Positions 1-5,869 of a stretch of 7,652 nt of DNA are shown piece by piece (the stretch's first letter is position 1; each line of letters opens with the position of its first letter). The notes beneath the pieces were generated by a model. The model was not told the DNA's origin. It saw only the letters and a program-made list of their open reading frames with translations, and made no database searches. The translations under genes were made by a program, and so were the position numbers. Where the stretch lies: NCBI GenBank assembly GCA_040400875.1, contig JBBAPK010000067.1, forward strand, positions 1-7,652, read 5' to 3'. This stretch comes from PBB1 sp040400875. Its GTDB lineage: Bacteria > Pseudomonadota > Gammaproteobacteria > Burkholderiales > Burkholderiaceae_C.

Positions 1-237
1 CCCATCGACCCGATTGCGGTCAGCTATGCCGCGGTCTACGCCGACGCCGTCTGCGGCACCCTGGCCGACTTCCCAAACCTCAACGGCATCTTGGGCCTAA
101 TCTCGGCAATCCGCGACGACGGCCTAACTGCCGGCCAAGCCGGTGCCGCCATCGGACTCTCAGTCGCCGAAGCCTGCCCGCGGTTTGAACCTCTCCTGGA
201 AGCCTTCATCGCACGCTACGGCTCGGTGGCGGCATGA
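1..237 (+). CDS. DUF732-like protein, 3' part (start outside window)
   Basis: Frame 1 is open from the first base to a TGA at 235-237, giving 78 residues with no start in the window. The C-terminal half reads like the DUF732 family of mycobacteria. It has an early Cys (visible residue 18) after an alanine-rich helix, a stretch 'DDGLTAGQAGAAIG' and then 'ACPRFEPLL' with a second Cys at visible residue 59. The family pattern as I know it is a VC...L segment followed by GLT..QA......CP. DUF732 proteins are usually small and exported, with the two cysteines probably paired, and their function is unknown. Whether this copy has a signal peptide cannot be seen. The stop overlaps the next start by 4 bases (ATGA), so it belongs to the same operon. 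The coding call is strong; the family call rests on pattern recall. Confidence 0.72.
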   Translation, partial: PIDPIAVSYAAVYADAVCGTLADFPNLNGILGLISAIRDDGLTAGQAGAAIGLSVAEACPRFEPLLEAFIARYGSVAA

Positions 238-440
238 ACCAGCGCCGACACCTCGAGTTGCTGTTGAACCGGCCCGGCGGGCACATCGTCGCCGTCAACC
301 CCCACCATTGCCGCTTCGGCAACACACATCAACCCGTCTGCGTGGAAGAGAACTGCGGCTACATCGGCCCGTTCGTCAACGAATCCCGCGCCCGCGAAAT
401 CGCCGAAGAACACCGCCGCGAAACCCTGGAGAATCGATGA
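234..440 (+). CDS. small Cys/His-containing phage protein (68 aa)
   Basis: This 68-residue protein starts at an ATG that overlaps the upstream stop as ATGA and ends in an ATGA shared with the next gene. I recognise no family. Visible features are a His/Cys segment at residues 24-41 (H24, H25, C26, H32, C36, C41) that could bind zinc, then a hydrophobic-aromatic stretch 'YIGPF' and a charged C-terminal helix rich in Glu and Arg. The segment 'VCVEENCGYIGPFVN' looks like one strand-turn of a zinc ribbon, but the Cys spacing is not a textbook CxxC pair, so metal binding is only a suggestion. No strong Shine-Dalgarno lies upstream, so translation is probably coupled to the preceding gene. Function unknown. 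Confidence 0.75.
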   Translation: MNQRRHLELLLNRPGGHIVAVNPHHCRFGNTHQPVCVEENCGYIGPFVNESRAREIAEEHRRETLENR

Positions 441-679
441 CCAACGACGACTGGCCCATCATCCAATTCAAACCCGGCCCGACTGATGCCGAGTTGGAAG
501 CCGAACGCGACCTCAAACACAACCTTGACGTCGCACTTGAAACCGGCATCGCGCAATACTGCCTCGCCCCCGCCCCGCAACGCTACGGCTTATTCGGCGT
601 GTGGCCGCGCTGCGCCCTTGTCCGACACCACACCGGCCCCCACTCCACCACCTGCGGCGACACCTGGGCCGCATCGTGA
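437..679 (+). CDS. small protein with C-x5-H-x-GPH motif (80 aa)
   Basis: I chose the ATG at 437, which overlaps the previous stop by 4 bases and has GGAG at 428-431 five bases upstream. A longer version starting at 143 would run through two other genes. The 80-residue product has an acidic N-terminal half (residues 16-36, probably helical). Its C-terminal part has C59, H64/H65, G67-P68-H69 and C73. This 'C...H.GPH' signature recurs in short actinobacterial and phage proteins and may be a metal-binding turn, though no biochemical role is established to my knowledge. C42 could be a further ligand. It lies in a run of tiny coupled genes ahead of the recombination genes. Function unknown. Confidence 0.78.
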   Translation: MTNDDWPIIQFKPGPTDAELEAERDLKHNLDVALETGIAQYCLAPAPQRYGLFGVWPRCALVRHHTGPHSTTCGDTWAAS

Positions 680-789
680 GGGGCTTCCTGATCCTCGGAT
701 CGATCCTGGCTTTCCTTGTGGGCGGTCTGTTTTGGGCTGCTGATGCCAAAGCTGCACCGCCGGCCGCCGCAATCGTGGTGATCGTGTGA
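676..789 (+). CDS. tiny membrane or exported peptide (37 aa)
   Basis: A GTG at 676 overlaps the upstream TGA as GTGA, and the frame closes with TGA at 787-789. The 37-residue product begins with a single Arg at position 2 and a hydrophobic segment at residues 4-20 (Phe/Leu/Ile/Gly-rich). It then has an Ala-Lys-Ala-Ala-Pro stretch and ends in a second short hydrophobic tail. It could be a single-pass membrane peptide. The 'AKA' before 'APP' also resembles a signal peptidase I site, but cleavage there would leave only about a dozen residues. Coupling to both neighbours supports it being real despite its size. No family is recognised; tiny membrane proteins of unknown role are common in actinobacteriophages. 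Confidence 0.6.
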   Translation: MRGFLILGSILAFLVGGLFWAADAKAAPPAAAIVVIV

Positions 790-863
790 GCGACGTCGTT
801 TGGTGGGTCGTGACGGCCGCCGTCGCGATCGCAATGGTCATCCACACCGGCTGGTGGCGGTAA
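786..863 (+). CDS. 25-residue putative membrane micro-protein
   Basis: This micro-gene fits exactly between its neighbours. A GTG at 786 forms GTGA with the upstream stop, and a TAA at 861-863 overlaps the next ATG as TAATG. The 25-residue product is dominated by a Val/Trp/Ala/Ile hydrophobic segment (residues 4-19) ending in His-Thr-Gly-Trp-Trp-Arg, compatible with one short transmembrane helix flanked by tryptophans. An in-frame GTG at 810 would give an even shorter peptide. Support comes from the perfect overlap pattern and because it fills what would otherwise be a 73-base gap in a region with no gaps. It is the shortest gene called here, and the evidence is positional rather than by homology. 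Confidence 0.45.
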   Translation: MSDVVWWVVTAAVAIAMVIHTGWWR

Positions 864-991
864 TGGCCGACGACCGCACGTTCGCGGAACGCCTCGATGC
901 CGCCACAGACGGCCCAGAGTTCGCCGCAGTCCTCAACAACATCTTCACCTACCTGGCTAAAGCACGCGACGAAGAGGAAGCCGACAAATGA
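863..991 (+). CDS. small acidic helical protein (42 aa)
   Basis: The ATG at 863 overlaps the preceding TAA by one base (TAATG), and the TGA at 989-991 overlaps the next ATG. The 42-residue product is charged and likely almost wholly helical. It has an N-terminal 'FAERLDAA' segment, then 'EFAAVLNNIFTYLAKA' with hydrophobic residues at helical spacing, and a very acidic tail (DEEEADK). That suggests a short amphipathic helix pair or a coiled-coil-like peptide that may bind a partner. Similar short acidic peptides with an 'F..vLn.lF..L.kArdEE' pattern occur in actinophages, as far as I recall, without a known function. No catalytic motif is present. Confidence 0.65.
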   Translation: MADDRTFAERLDAATDGPEFAAVLNNIFTYLAKARDEEEADK

Positions 992-1161
992 CCCAAATCT
1001 ATGTGTGCCCGGTTTGCCGACAGGACACCAAACGAACCATGCGGGGCAACATCGCAGTCCACCTCGACAGCGTGCGCCGCGACACCTGCCCAGCCGGCGG
1101 ATACCCCATCCACATCGCCCTGGTGGTCACACCCGAATACCACCAGTTGGTGTCGGCATGA
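988..1161 (+). CDS. small zinc-finger-like protein (57 aa)
   Basis: This 57-residue protein starts at an ATG overlapping the upstream stop (ATGA), with a GAGG at 974-977 ten bases before it. The N-terminus holds 'CPVC' (C7, C10), followed by H25 and C34. The arrangement C-x2-C-x14-H-x8-C resembles a single zinc finger or knuckle. Basic residues lie between the ligand pairs (K15, R16, R19, R30, R31), which would fit nucleic-acid contact. The C-terminal third is a hydrophobic strand-like segment ending in a short tail. It directly precedes and overlaps the exonuclease gene, so it may be an accessory or regulator of the recombination module, but that is position-based inference only. No named family is recognised. 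Confidence 0.75.
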   Translation: MTQIYVCPVCRQDTKRTMRGNIAVHLDSVRRDTCPAGGYPIHIALVVTPEYHQLVSA

Positions 1162-2063
1162 GTGTGTTGATTCAGCCCGGATCACCGGAACACATGCGGT
1201 TGATCACGCCGTCCAAAGTGAGCGCCATTCTCGGCGTGTCGCGCTTTACAAGCGCATACCGGATCTGGCACCAGATGGCCGGTCTCATCGAACCCGAACC
1301 GCCCAAAGAGATCTTCGCCCTCGGCCACGACTTTGAGCCGGCCATGGCATCCATTTGGAAACGCCAAAACCCCGGCTGGCGGCTATCCGCCGACGAAGTA
1401 CAGATCGTGGTGCCGACGGAGCGGTTCGGGTTCCCGGCCGCAGTCACCCTGGACCGCAGAGCATCCCGCGGCAGAGCACGCAGGAATGTCGAGTTTAAGA
1501 CCGCACGCGATCTATCTGCGTGGGGTGATTACTTCACCGATCAGGCACCCGCCGATTACGTGGCGCAGGTGACCGCACAAATGCTGTTCAGCGGCTACAC
1601 AGATTATCCAGCGCATTTGATGGTGTTGGGGCCGTTCTTTGAGGCGCACACCTACGTCATTGGGTTTGACGCGGAGGTGGCCGATGCGATCGTGGCCCGC
1701 TGCCGCGACTTCTACGAGTCGCTGCAATCCGACACCCCGCCCGAGCTGGACGATTCGGTGTCGTCGTATCAGACCGTGCGGGAACTTCATCCCGACATCA
1801 CGCCCGAAAGCGTGGTCGAGGTTGATTCCGAACTGGCTGTGCAAGTCCTTCAGCTCGATGTCGCCTTGAAGGACACCGAACGGGCCACTCGGGGCCACAA
1901 GTCGCTGCTGCTCGACGCGATGGGCAACGCCCAAACCGCCATGTGCGGCGGCGTGAAGATCGCCGACCGTCGTCCGCACGCCAAAGGCGGTGTCGCCCTG
2001 GCCTTGGCCACCAAAAACCTTGAACAACTCAACACCAACACTGAAGGGGAAGTATCAGCATGA
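1158..2063 (+). CDS. YqaJ/lambda-exonuclease-type PD-(D/E)XK nuclease
   Basis: This is a 301-residue nuclease of the YqaJ viral recombinase family, expected to resect double-stranded DNA ends and produce single strands for the annealing protein encoded next. The core motifs appear in order: an early 'LGVS' helix region (residues 25-28, typical of the family N-terminus), G56..E60 in 'LGHDFE', D99 in 'TLDRR', E112-F-K114 as the catalytic ExK, and 'YVAQVTAQM' (134-142) with Q137 and Q141. D99, E112 and K114 are the expected metal-binding and catalytic residues. Only two cysteines occur, so there is no Cas4/AddB-type iron-sulfur cluster. The start at 1158 is taken from the ATGA overlap; an internal ATG at 1194 also leaves the domain intact. 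The C-terminal 90 residues look helical. It overlaps the RecT gene by 4 bases. Confidence 0.9.
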   Translation: MSVLIQPGSPEHMRLITPSKVSAILGVSRFTSAYRIWHQMAGLIEPEPPKEIFALGHDFEPAMASIWKRQNPGWRLSADEVQIVVPTERFGFPAAVTLDRRASRGRARRNVEFKTARDLSAWGDYFTDQAPADYVAQVTAQMLFSGYTDYPAHLMVLGPFFEAHTYVIGFDAEVADAIVARCRDFYESLQSDTPPELDDSVSSYQTVRELHPDITPESVVEVDSELAVQVLQLDVALKDTERATRGHKSLLLDAMGNAQTAMCGGVKIADRRPHAKGGVALALATKNLEQLNTNTEGEVSA

Positions 2064-3100
2064 CAATTGAACCGATCAACAACGAAATTGAGATCCTGCC
2101 CGCCGCACGGCCGGTCCAGCTCGACGCAGCGACCCAACTGCGGGCACACGTCCAGGCCATGAGCGAGGCGAAGATCCTCGCCGACGCGCTCTGCGACACC
2201 GATCTGGTGCCGGCCACCTATCGCGGCAAGCCGGGCAACGGGGCGGCAGCAATACTTTATGGCGCTGAGCTAGGGCTTAACCCCATCCAAAGCCTGCAAC
2301 ACATTTTCGTCGTCCACGGCCAGCCCTCCATCTACGCCCGCACCGCTGTCGCTCTACTCAAGCGGCACGGAATCAAGTTCCGCACGATCGAAGAGTCGCC
2401 GACCAGCGTCACCATCCGCGCCGAACGCGGCGACGAAGCCGAAGAATGCACCTGGACGTTGGATCGGGCCACGAAGGCCGGTTATGCCTCTAATCGCAAG
2501 TACTCCTCGGAGCCAACCCAAATGCTTTGGGCCAAGGCCGCGATGGAGGTCAGCCGTCGGATCGCCCCCGATATCTTGCTTGGTATTGCGTACTCCACCG
2601 AGGAAATGGAGCTGTCGCAGCCGCAGCAGCAGTCGCGGCCGGTGCAGTCTCAGCGCCCCGCACCCGCACCGCGCCGCGGGGTGGAGGGTTTACGGACTGC
2701 GATCACCACTCAGCCTGTTGAGGCGGTAGTGGTCGATGTCGAACCCGAACCGGCGCCGAAGCGTGAGGCGGGCCAAGCCCCCACCGGCATGGCACCCACC
2801 ACGCGCAAAAAGTGGCTGGCGTCCATGTTCGCCGCACTCGCCGAAGCGGACTGCGAAGACCGCGACGACCAACTCATCGTCATCACCCACTTGGCGCAAC
2901 GTCACCAGAACGTGCCGGAGCATCGCGACGCCATCACCGACGACGAACTGCGCACCGTCGTCAACGCCCTCAACGCCGCACGCAAAGACGGTGTCCTCGC
3001 CGACGCCGTCACCGACATCCTCAACGCCGCGGCGCTCAGCGAAGCCGGCATCACCGACGCCGACGAGGACGACCTGTTCGCCAAAAACGGTGACCAGTGA
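2060..3100 (+). CDS. recT: RecT-like single-strand annealing protein
   Basis: This 346-residue protein is a RecT-type DNA pairing/annealing protein, expected to bind the single strands made by the upstream exonuclease and anneal them to homologous DNA. The core spans about residues 25-185. 'GAELGLNPIQSLQHIFVVHG' (68-87) is the family's characteristic Leu-Gly-x-Pro and 'I.v..G' segment. It is followed by a substrate-binding region through 'WTLDRATKAGY' (132-142) and a helical 'MLWAKAAMEVSRRIAPD' stretch. A Gln/Pro-rich linker (about 187-243) leads to a separate acidic helical C-terminal domain (about 244-346). The ATG is coupled to the upstream stop by ATGA and also has GGGGA at 2046-2050. Exonuclease then annealing protein is the usual order, as in mycobacteriophage Che9c gp60-gp61. 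Assignment to RecT rather than another annealing superfamily is by pattern recognition. Confidence 0.85.
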   Translation: MTIEPINNEIEILPAARPVQLDAATQLRAHVQAMSEAKILADALCDTDLVPATYRGKPGNGAAAILYGAELGLNPIQSLQHIFVVHGQPSIYARTAVALLKRHGIKFRTIEESPTSVTIRAERGDEAEECTWTLDRATKAGYASNRKYSSEPTQMLWAKAAMEVSRRIAPDILLGIAYSTEEMELSQPQQQSRPVQSQRPAPAPRRGVEGLRTAITTQPVEAVVVDVEPEPAPKREAGQAPTGMAPTTRKKWLASMFAALAEADCEDRDDQLIVITHLAQRHQNVPEHRDAITDDELRTVVNALNAARKDGVLADAVTDILNAAALSEAGITDADEDDLFAKNGDQ

Positions 3101-4476
3101 CCGCCACCACCTATCAGCAGTTCCTTACCAACAAGGCGCAGCTCGCCGACTCTGGTGGATTTAAGCCGAAGAACCTTCCCGGGCACCTGTTCGACTACCA
3201 GGCGAACCTCGTTGAGTGGGCGGTGCGGCAGGGCCGTGGCGGAATCTTCGCCGACTGTGGTCTTGGTAAGACACCGATGGAGTTGGCGTGGGCCGAGCAG
3301 GTTTACCGGCACACCGGCAAACCGGTTTTGTTCCTGACACCGTTGGCCGTCGGATTCCAGATCGCCACCGAGGCAGCTAAGTTCGGCCACGACGCCGCAC
3401 TATCCCGCAATGGGAAGGTCGCCGCACCGATCACAATCACCAACTATGAGCAGTTGGAGAAGTTCACCTGGTCGGACTTCGGTGGCGTGGTGTGCGACGA
3501 ATCGTCGGCAATTAAAGCGTTCGACGGTTCCCGCCGCGCCGAGGTCACCGAGTTCATGCGCCGAATCCAATACCGGCTACTCGGCACAGCGACCGCCGCA
3601 CCGAACGACTACATCGAGCTGGGCACCTCGTCGGAGGCGCTGGGCTACATGGGCTACATGGACATGCTGTCCAAATTCTTCATCAACGACAACCGGTCGG
3701 TGTCCTCCCGAGGCCGGGATATGAGCGGTAAGGCGCTGGAATGGCGATTGAAAGGTCATGCCGCGGAGCCATTCTGGCGCTGGGTGTCGACGTGGGCCAG
3801 GGCCATGAGGAAGCCATCCGACTATGGCTATTCCGACAGCCGGCACAACCTCCCGCAGTTGAAGGTCCGCGAGACGTTGGTGGATGCGAAGAGCCCCGCC
3901 GAGGGTGTCCTGTTTGAGGTTCCCGCCCACGGGCTACGGGAGGAACGCGAGGAGAACAAGCGAACGCTCGTCGAACGGTGCGAAGCCGCCGCGGGCGCGC
4001 TGGCCGATGCCGAGCACGGTGTCGCATGGTGCCACCTCAACCCGGAGTCGGCGCTACTAACCAAGCTGATCGACGGGGCCGTCGAGGTGTCAGGCTCCGA
4101 ACACGCAGACGCCAAGGAAGAGAAGCTCGCCGCGTTCACCCGCGGGGAGATCCGCGTCCTGGTGACCAAGCCATCCATCGGCGCGTGGGGACTGAATTGG
4201 CAGCACTGCCACCGCATGACCTACTTTCCGAGTCATTCGTATGAGCAGTGGTATCAAGCGATCCGCCGCTGCTGGCGGTTCGGCCAACAGAACCCCGTCG
4301 AGGTCGATGTCATCACCACCGAAGGCGGATCCCGCGTACTCGCAAACCTGCAACGCAAATCCGGGCAGGCCGACCGCATGTTCACCGAACTGGTCGCCCA
4401 CATGAACCACGCCCGAACCATTGATGCCCACCGCTACAACACACCATTGGAGGTACCCACATGGCTGGCGTCCTGA
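3097..4476 (+). CDS. SNF2-like superfamily 2 helicase/translocase
   Basis: This 459-residue ATPase carries the motif series of SNF2-type superfamily 2 enzymes. It has an N-terminal 'FDYQ' Q-motif-like segment (32-35), Walker A 'CGLGKT' (54-59), and motif Ia 'LTPL' (80-83). A DEAH-type Walker B is present as 'DESS' (134-137), and motif III is 'GTAT' (163-166). Motif V 'GAWGLNW' lies at 362-368, and motif VI is Q387-x3-R391-x2-R394-x-G-Q397. Both RecA-like domains are therefore present, and the protein is short for an SNF2 protein, with no recognisable extra domain. The enzyme should move along or remodel DNA using ATP; strand separation is not certain for SNF2 types. It starts at a GTG overlapping the RecT stop (GTGA) and overlaps the methyltransferase gene by 16 bases, which suggests the two act together. 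Confidence 0.9.
   Translation: MTATTYQQFLTNKAQLADSGGFKPKNLPGHLFDYQANLVEWAVRQGRGGIFADCGLGKTPMELAWAEQVYRHTGKPVLFLTPLAVGFQIATEAAKFGHDAALSRNGKVAAPITITNYEQLEKFTWSDFGGVVCDESSAIKAFDGSRRAEVTEFMRRIQYRLLGTATAAPNDYIELGTSSEALGYMGYMDMLSKFFINDNRSVSSRGRDMSGKALEWRLKGHAAEPFWRWVSTWARAMRKPSDYGYSDSRHNLPQLKVRETLVDAKSPAEGVLFEVPAHGLREEREENKRTLVERCEAAAGALADAEHGVAWCHLNPESALLTKLIDGAVEVSGSEHADAKEEKLAAFTRGEIRVLVTKPSIGAWGLNWQHCHRMTYFPSHSYEQWYQAIRRCWRFGQQNPVEVDVITTEGGSRVLANLQRKSGQADRMFTELVAHMNHARTIDAHRYNTPLEVPTWLAS
4449..4453 (+). promoter_or_regulatory. strong Shine-Dalgarno (GGAGG) for the methyltransferase gene
   Basis: GGAGG followed by seven bases and the ATG at 4461. It lies inside the helicase coding sequence and fixes the methyltransferase start. 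This is the one junction with a 16-base rather than a 1- or 4-base overlap, so the gene probably loads ribosomes independently. Confidence 0.7.
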
Positions 4477-5444
4477 ACCAGCAGATCACCGACCGGTGGG
4501 CGATATACAACGCCGACTGTCTCGACATGCTCGCGGCCATACCGGACAACAGCATCCACGCCACGATCTACTCGCCACCGTTCGGTGGGTTGTACCACTA
4601 CAGCTCCGATGACCGGGATCTGTCCAACGCCCGCAGCTACGACGAGTTTTTTGAGCACTACGGGTTCGTGATCCGCGAGAAGTTCCGGGTGACCATCCCG
4701 GGCAGGATGACCGGTGTCCACGCCGCCCTCGTCCCCTCCGGTAACAGCGGCAAAGACTCTTACACCGATTTCCCCGGTGACGTGATCCGAGCCCACCAGG
4801 CCGCCGGCTGGCTGTTTGTGGCGCGGCACGTCATATGGAAAGAACCGCTAGCGGTGCGTAACCGGACGATGGCAAAGAACCTCGCCCACAAAACGATTTG
4901 CGACAACGCCGCCTTCGGCGGAGTCGCGGCGGCCGACGAGTTGCTGGTGTTCCGCAAACCGGGTGACGAACAACCCATCACCCACCCCTACGGGCTGATG
5001 AACGGCTACGCCGGAGCGGAGGACATGCCGGAGGAGTACCTCGAGCTGCAAGGCATGGACGGCGACCAGAAAACAAACCGGTACTCGCATTGGATTTGGC
5101 GGCGCTACGCCTCCTCGGTGTGGGACGACGTGCGCCTCGACCGGGTGCTGCCGTTCCGTGAGGCCCGCGGCGAGGACGACGAGAAACACGTACACCCGCT
5201 GCAACTGGATGTGATCGAACGGTTCCTTGATCTGCGATCCCGGCCGGGTGAGCGGGTGTTGACCCCGTTCATGGGTGTCGGCTCGGAAGTGTTCGCGGCG
5301 GTGCAGATGGGCCGGTTCGCGATCGGGGCCGAGTTGAAACCCTCGTACTACAAGCAGGCGCTACTGAACTTGGCGGCGGTTGACGACGACCGGGTCGAAG
5401 AGGAGTCCGAGGACATTCTGTTTGATCCGGAGGTGCTGGCATGA
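4461..5444 (+). CDS. DNA methyltransferase, beta motif order (N6-adenine or N4-cytosine)
   Basis: This 327-residue protein is an amino-methyltransferase that would transfer a methyl group from S-adenosylmethionine to an exocyclic amine of adenine or cytosine in DNA. The catalytic motif IV is 'SPPF' at residues 38-41, preceded by 'ADCLDML' (18-24). The AdoMet-binding motif I comes late as F270-M-G272-V-G274, with acidic E283 ending the following strand. A conserved 'HPLQL' (245-249) just before it marks motif X. IV before X/I is the beta-class order, and the region between about 90 and 235 would hold target recognition. SPPF is seen more often in N4-cytosine enzymes but does not settle the base. 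No restriction endonuclease gene is adjacent, so it looks like an orphan phage methylase, perhaps protecting phage DNA or working with the helicase. Confidence 0.88.
   Translation: MAGVLNQQITDRWAIYNADCLDMLAAIPDNSIHATIYSPPFGGLYHYSSDDRDLSNARSYDEFFEHYGFVIREKFRVTIPGRMTGVHAALVPSGNSGKDSYTDFPGDVIRAHQAAGWLFVARHVIWKEPLAVRNRTMAKNLAHKTICDNAAFGGVAAADELLVFRKPGDEQPITHPYGLMNGYAGAEDMPEEYLELQGMDGDQKTNRYSHWIWRRYASSVWDDVRLDRVLPFREARGEDDEKHVHPLQLDVIERFLDLRSRPGERVLTPFMGVGSEVFAAVQMGRFAIGAELKPSYYKQALLNLAAVDDDRVEEESEDILFDPEVLA
5429..5433 (+). promoter_or_regulatory. strong Shine-Dalgarno (GGAGG) for the rusA-like gene
   Basis: GGAGG lies seven bases before the ATG at 5441, within the end of the methyltransferase gene. 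Sequence and spacing match the site before the methyltransferase. It supports the chosen start and suggests comparatively strong translation of the resolvase. Confidence 0.65.
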
Positions 5445-5869
5445 CCGCCCCCGCGTTGTGCCGCATCGAGTTTTGGGTGCCCGGCAACCCGGCGCCCCAG
5501 GGATCGAAGAAGCATGTGGGGCGCGGCATCATGATCGAGTCATCGAAGGCGTTGGGGCCGTGGCGTGAACGTGTCGCCGTGTTCGCCCACCAAGCCATGA
5601 AACAAGCCGGGGCCACACCCTTCACCGGGGCGGTCACGCTTCGCATGGACTTTGTTATGCCCCGGCCCACGTCGGCGTCGAAGACGAAGGCGTTGCCCGC
5701 AACGAAAAGACCAGATTGCGACAAGCTGGCCAGAAGTATCGGTGACGCGGTCACCGCAATCTGTTTCGTCGATGACTCGCAGGTCATTGATCTACGGGCG
5801 ACGAAACGGGTGGCGCTGTTCGGGGAGCCATCCGGTGTGCAGATCACAGTGTCAGGGCCGACCGTATGA
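5441..5869 (+). CDS. rusA: RusA-like Holliday junction resolvase
   Basis: This 142-residue protein matches the RusA family of small homodimeric nucleases that cut four-way DNA junctions. The length is close to that of E. coli RusA. The N-terminus has the family start 'FWVPGNPAPQGSKK' (11-24, compare V.G.P.PQ.R/K in relatives). The metal-binding core is D92-x-D94-K95-L96, then I100-G-D102-A103, then V110-D111-D112-S113-Q114-V115, with a later basic K122. These correspond to the conserved aspartates of RusA (D70, D72 and D91 in the E. coli protein), so all expected catalytic acids seem present. Its stop and start are 4-base-overlapped on both sides. In this operon it would resolve joint molecules generated by the exonuclease/RecT pair. 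Confidence 0.93.
   Translation: MTAPALCRIEFWVPGNPAPQGSKKHVGRGIMIESSKALGPWRERVAVFAHQAMKQAGATPFTGAVTLRMDFVMPRPTSASKTKALPATKRPDCDKLARSIGDAVTAICFVDDSQVIDLRATKRVALFGEPSGVQITVSGPTV

Noticed and set aside
143..679. Longer version of the 437-679 gene starting at 143
   Set aside because: The first 98 codons run out of frame through the DUF732-like gene and the 68-residue gene and are Arg/Pro-rich, as expected for a shadow frame. The ATG at 437 has an ATGA overlap and GGAG.
1512..2027. 171-codon open frame on the - strand
   Set aside because: It is opposite the exonuclease gene, whose catalytic motifs are intact. The antisense product resembles no family and has a low-complexity composition.
897..2063. 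Longer version of the exonuclease starting at 897
   Set aside because: The extra 87 residues overlap two small coupled genes and are low-complexity. The domain begins after the ATG at 1158, which has an ATGA overlap.
1158..2063. Cas4-type CRISPR adaptation nuclease
   Set aside because: The PD-(D/E)XK core is shared with Cas4, but only two cysteines are present, so the four-Cys iron-sulfur site is absent. A RecT-type gene follows, and no CRISPR repeats or other cas genes are in the window.
2736..3164. 142-codon + strand frame rich in Arg, Ser, Thr and Pro
   Set aside because: It is an alternative frame of the RecT C-terminal region and helicase start. Its composition is typical of a shifted frame of GC-rich coding DNA, and it lacks a coupled start.
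3097..5444. DISARM- or BREX-like defence system built on the helicase and methyltransferase
   Set aside because: None of the other signature components is present (no DrmA/DrmB-like proteins, phospholipase-D nuclease, PglZ or BrxC). The pair lies within a phage recombination operon, so a defence system cannot be supported.
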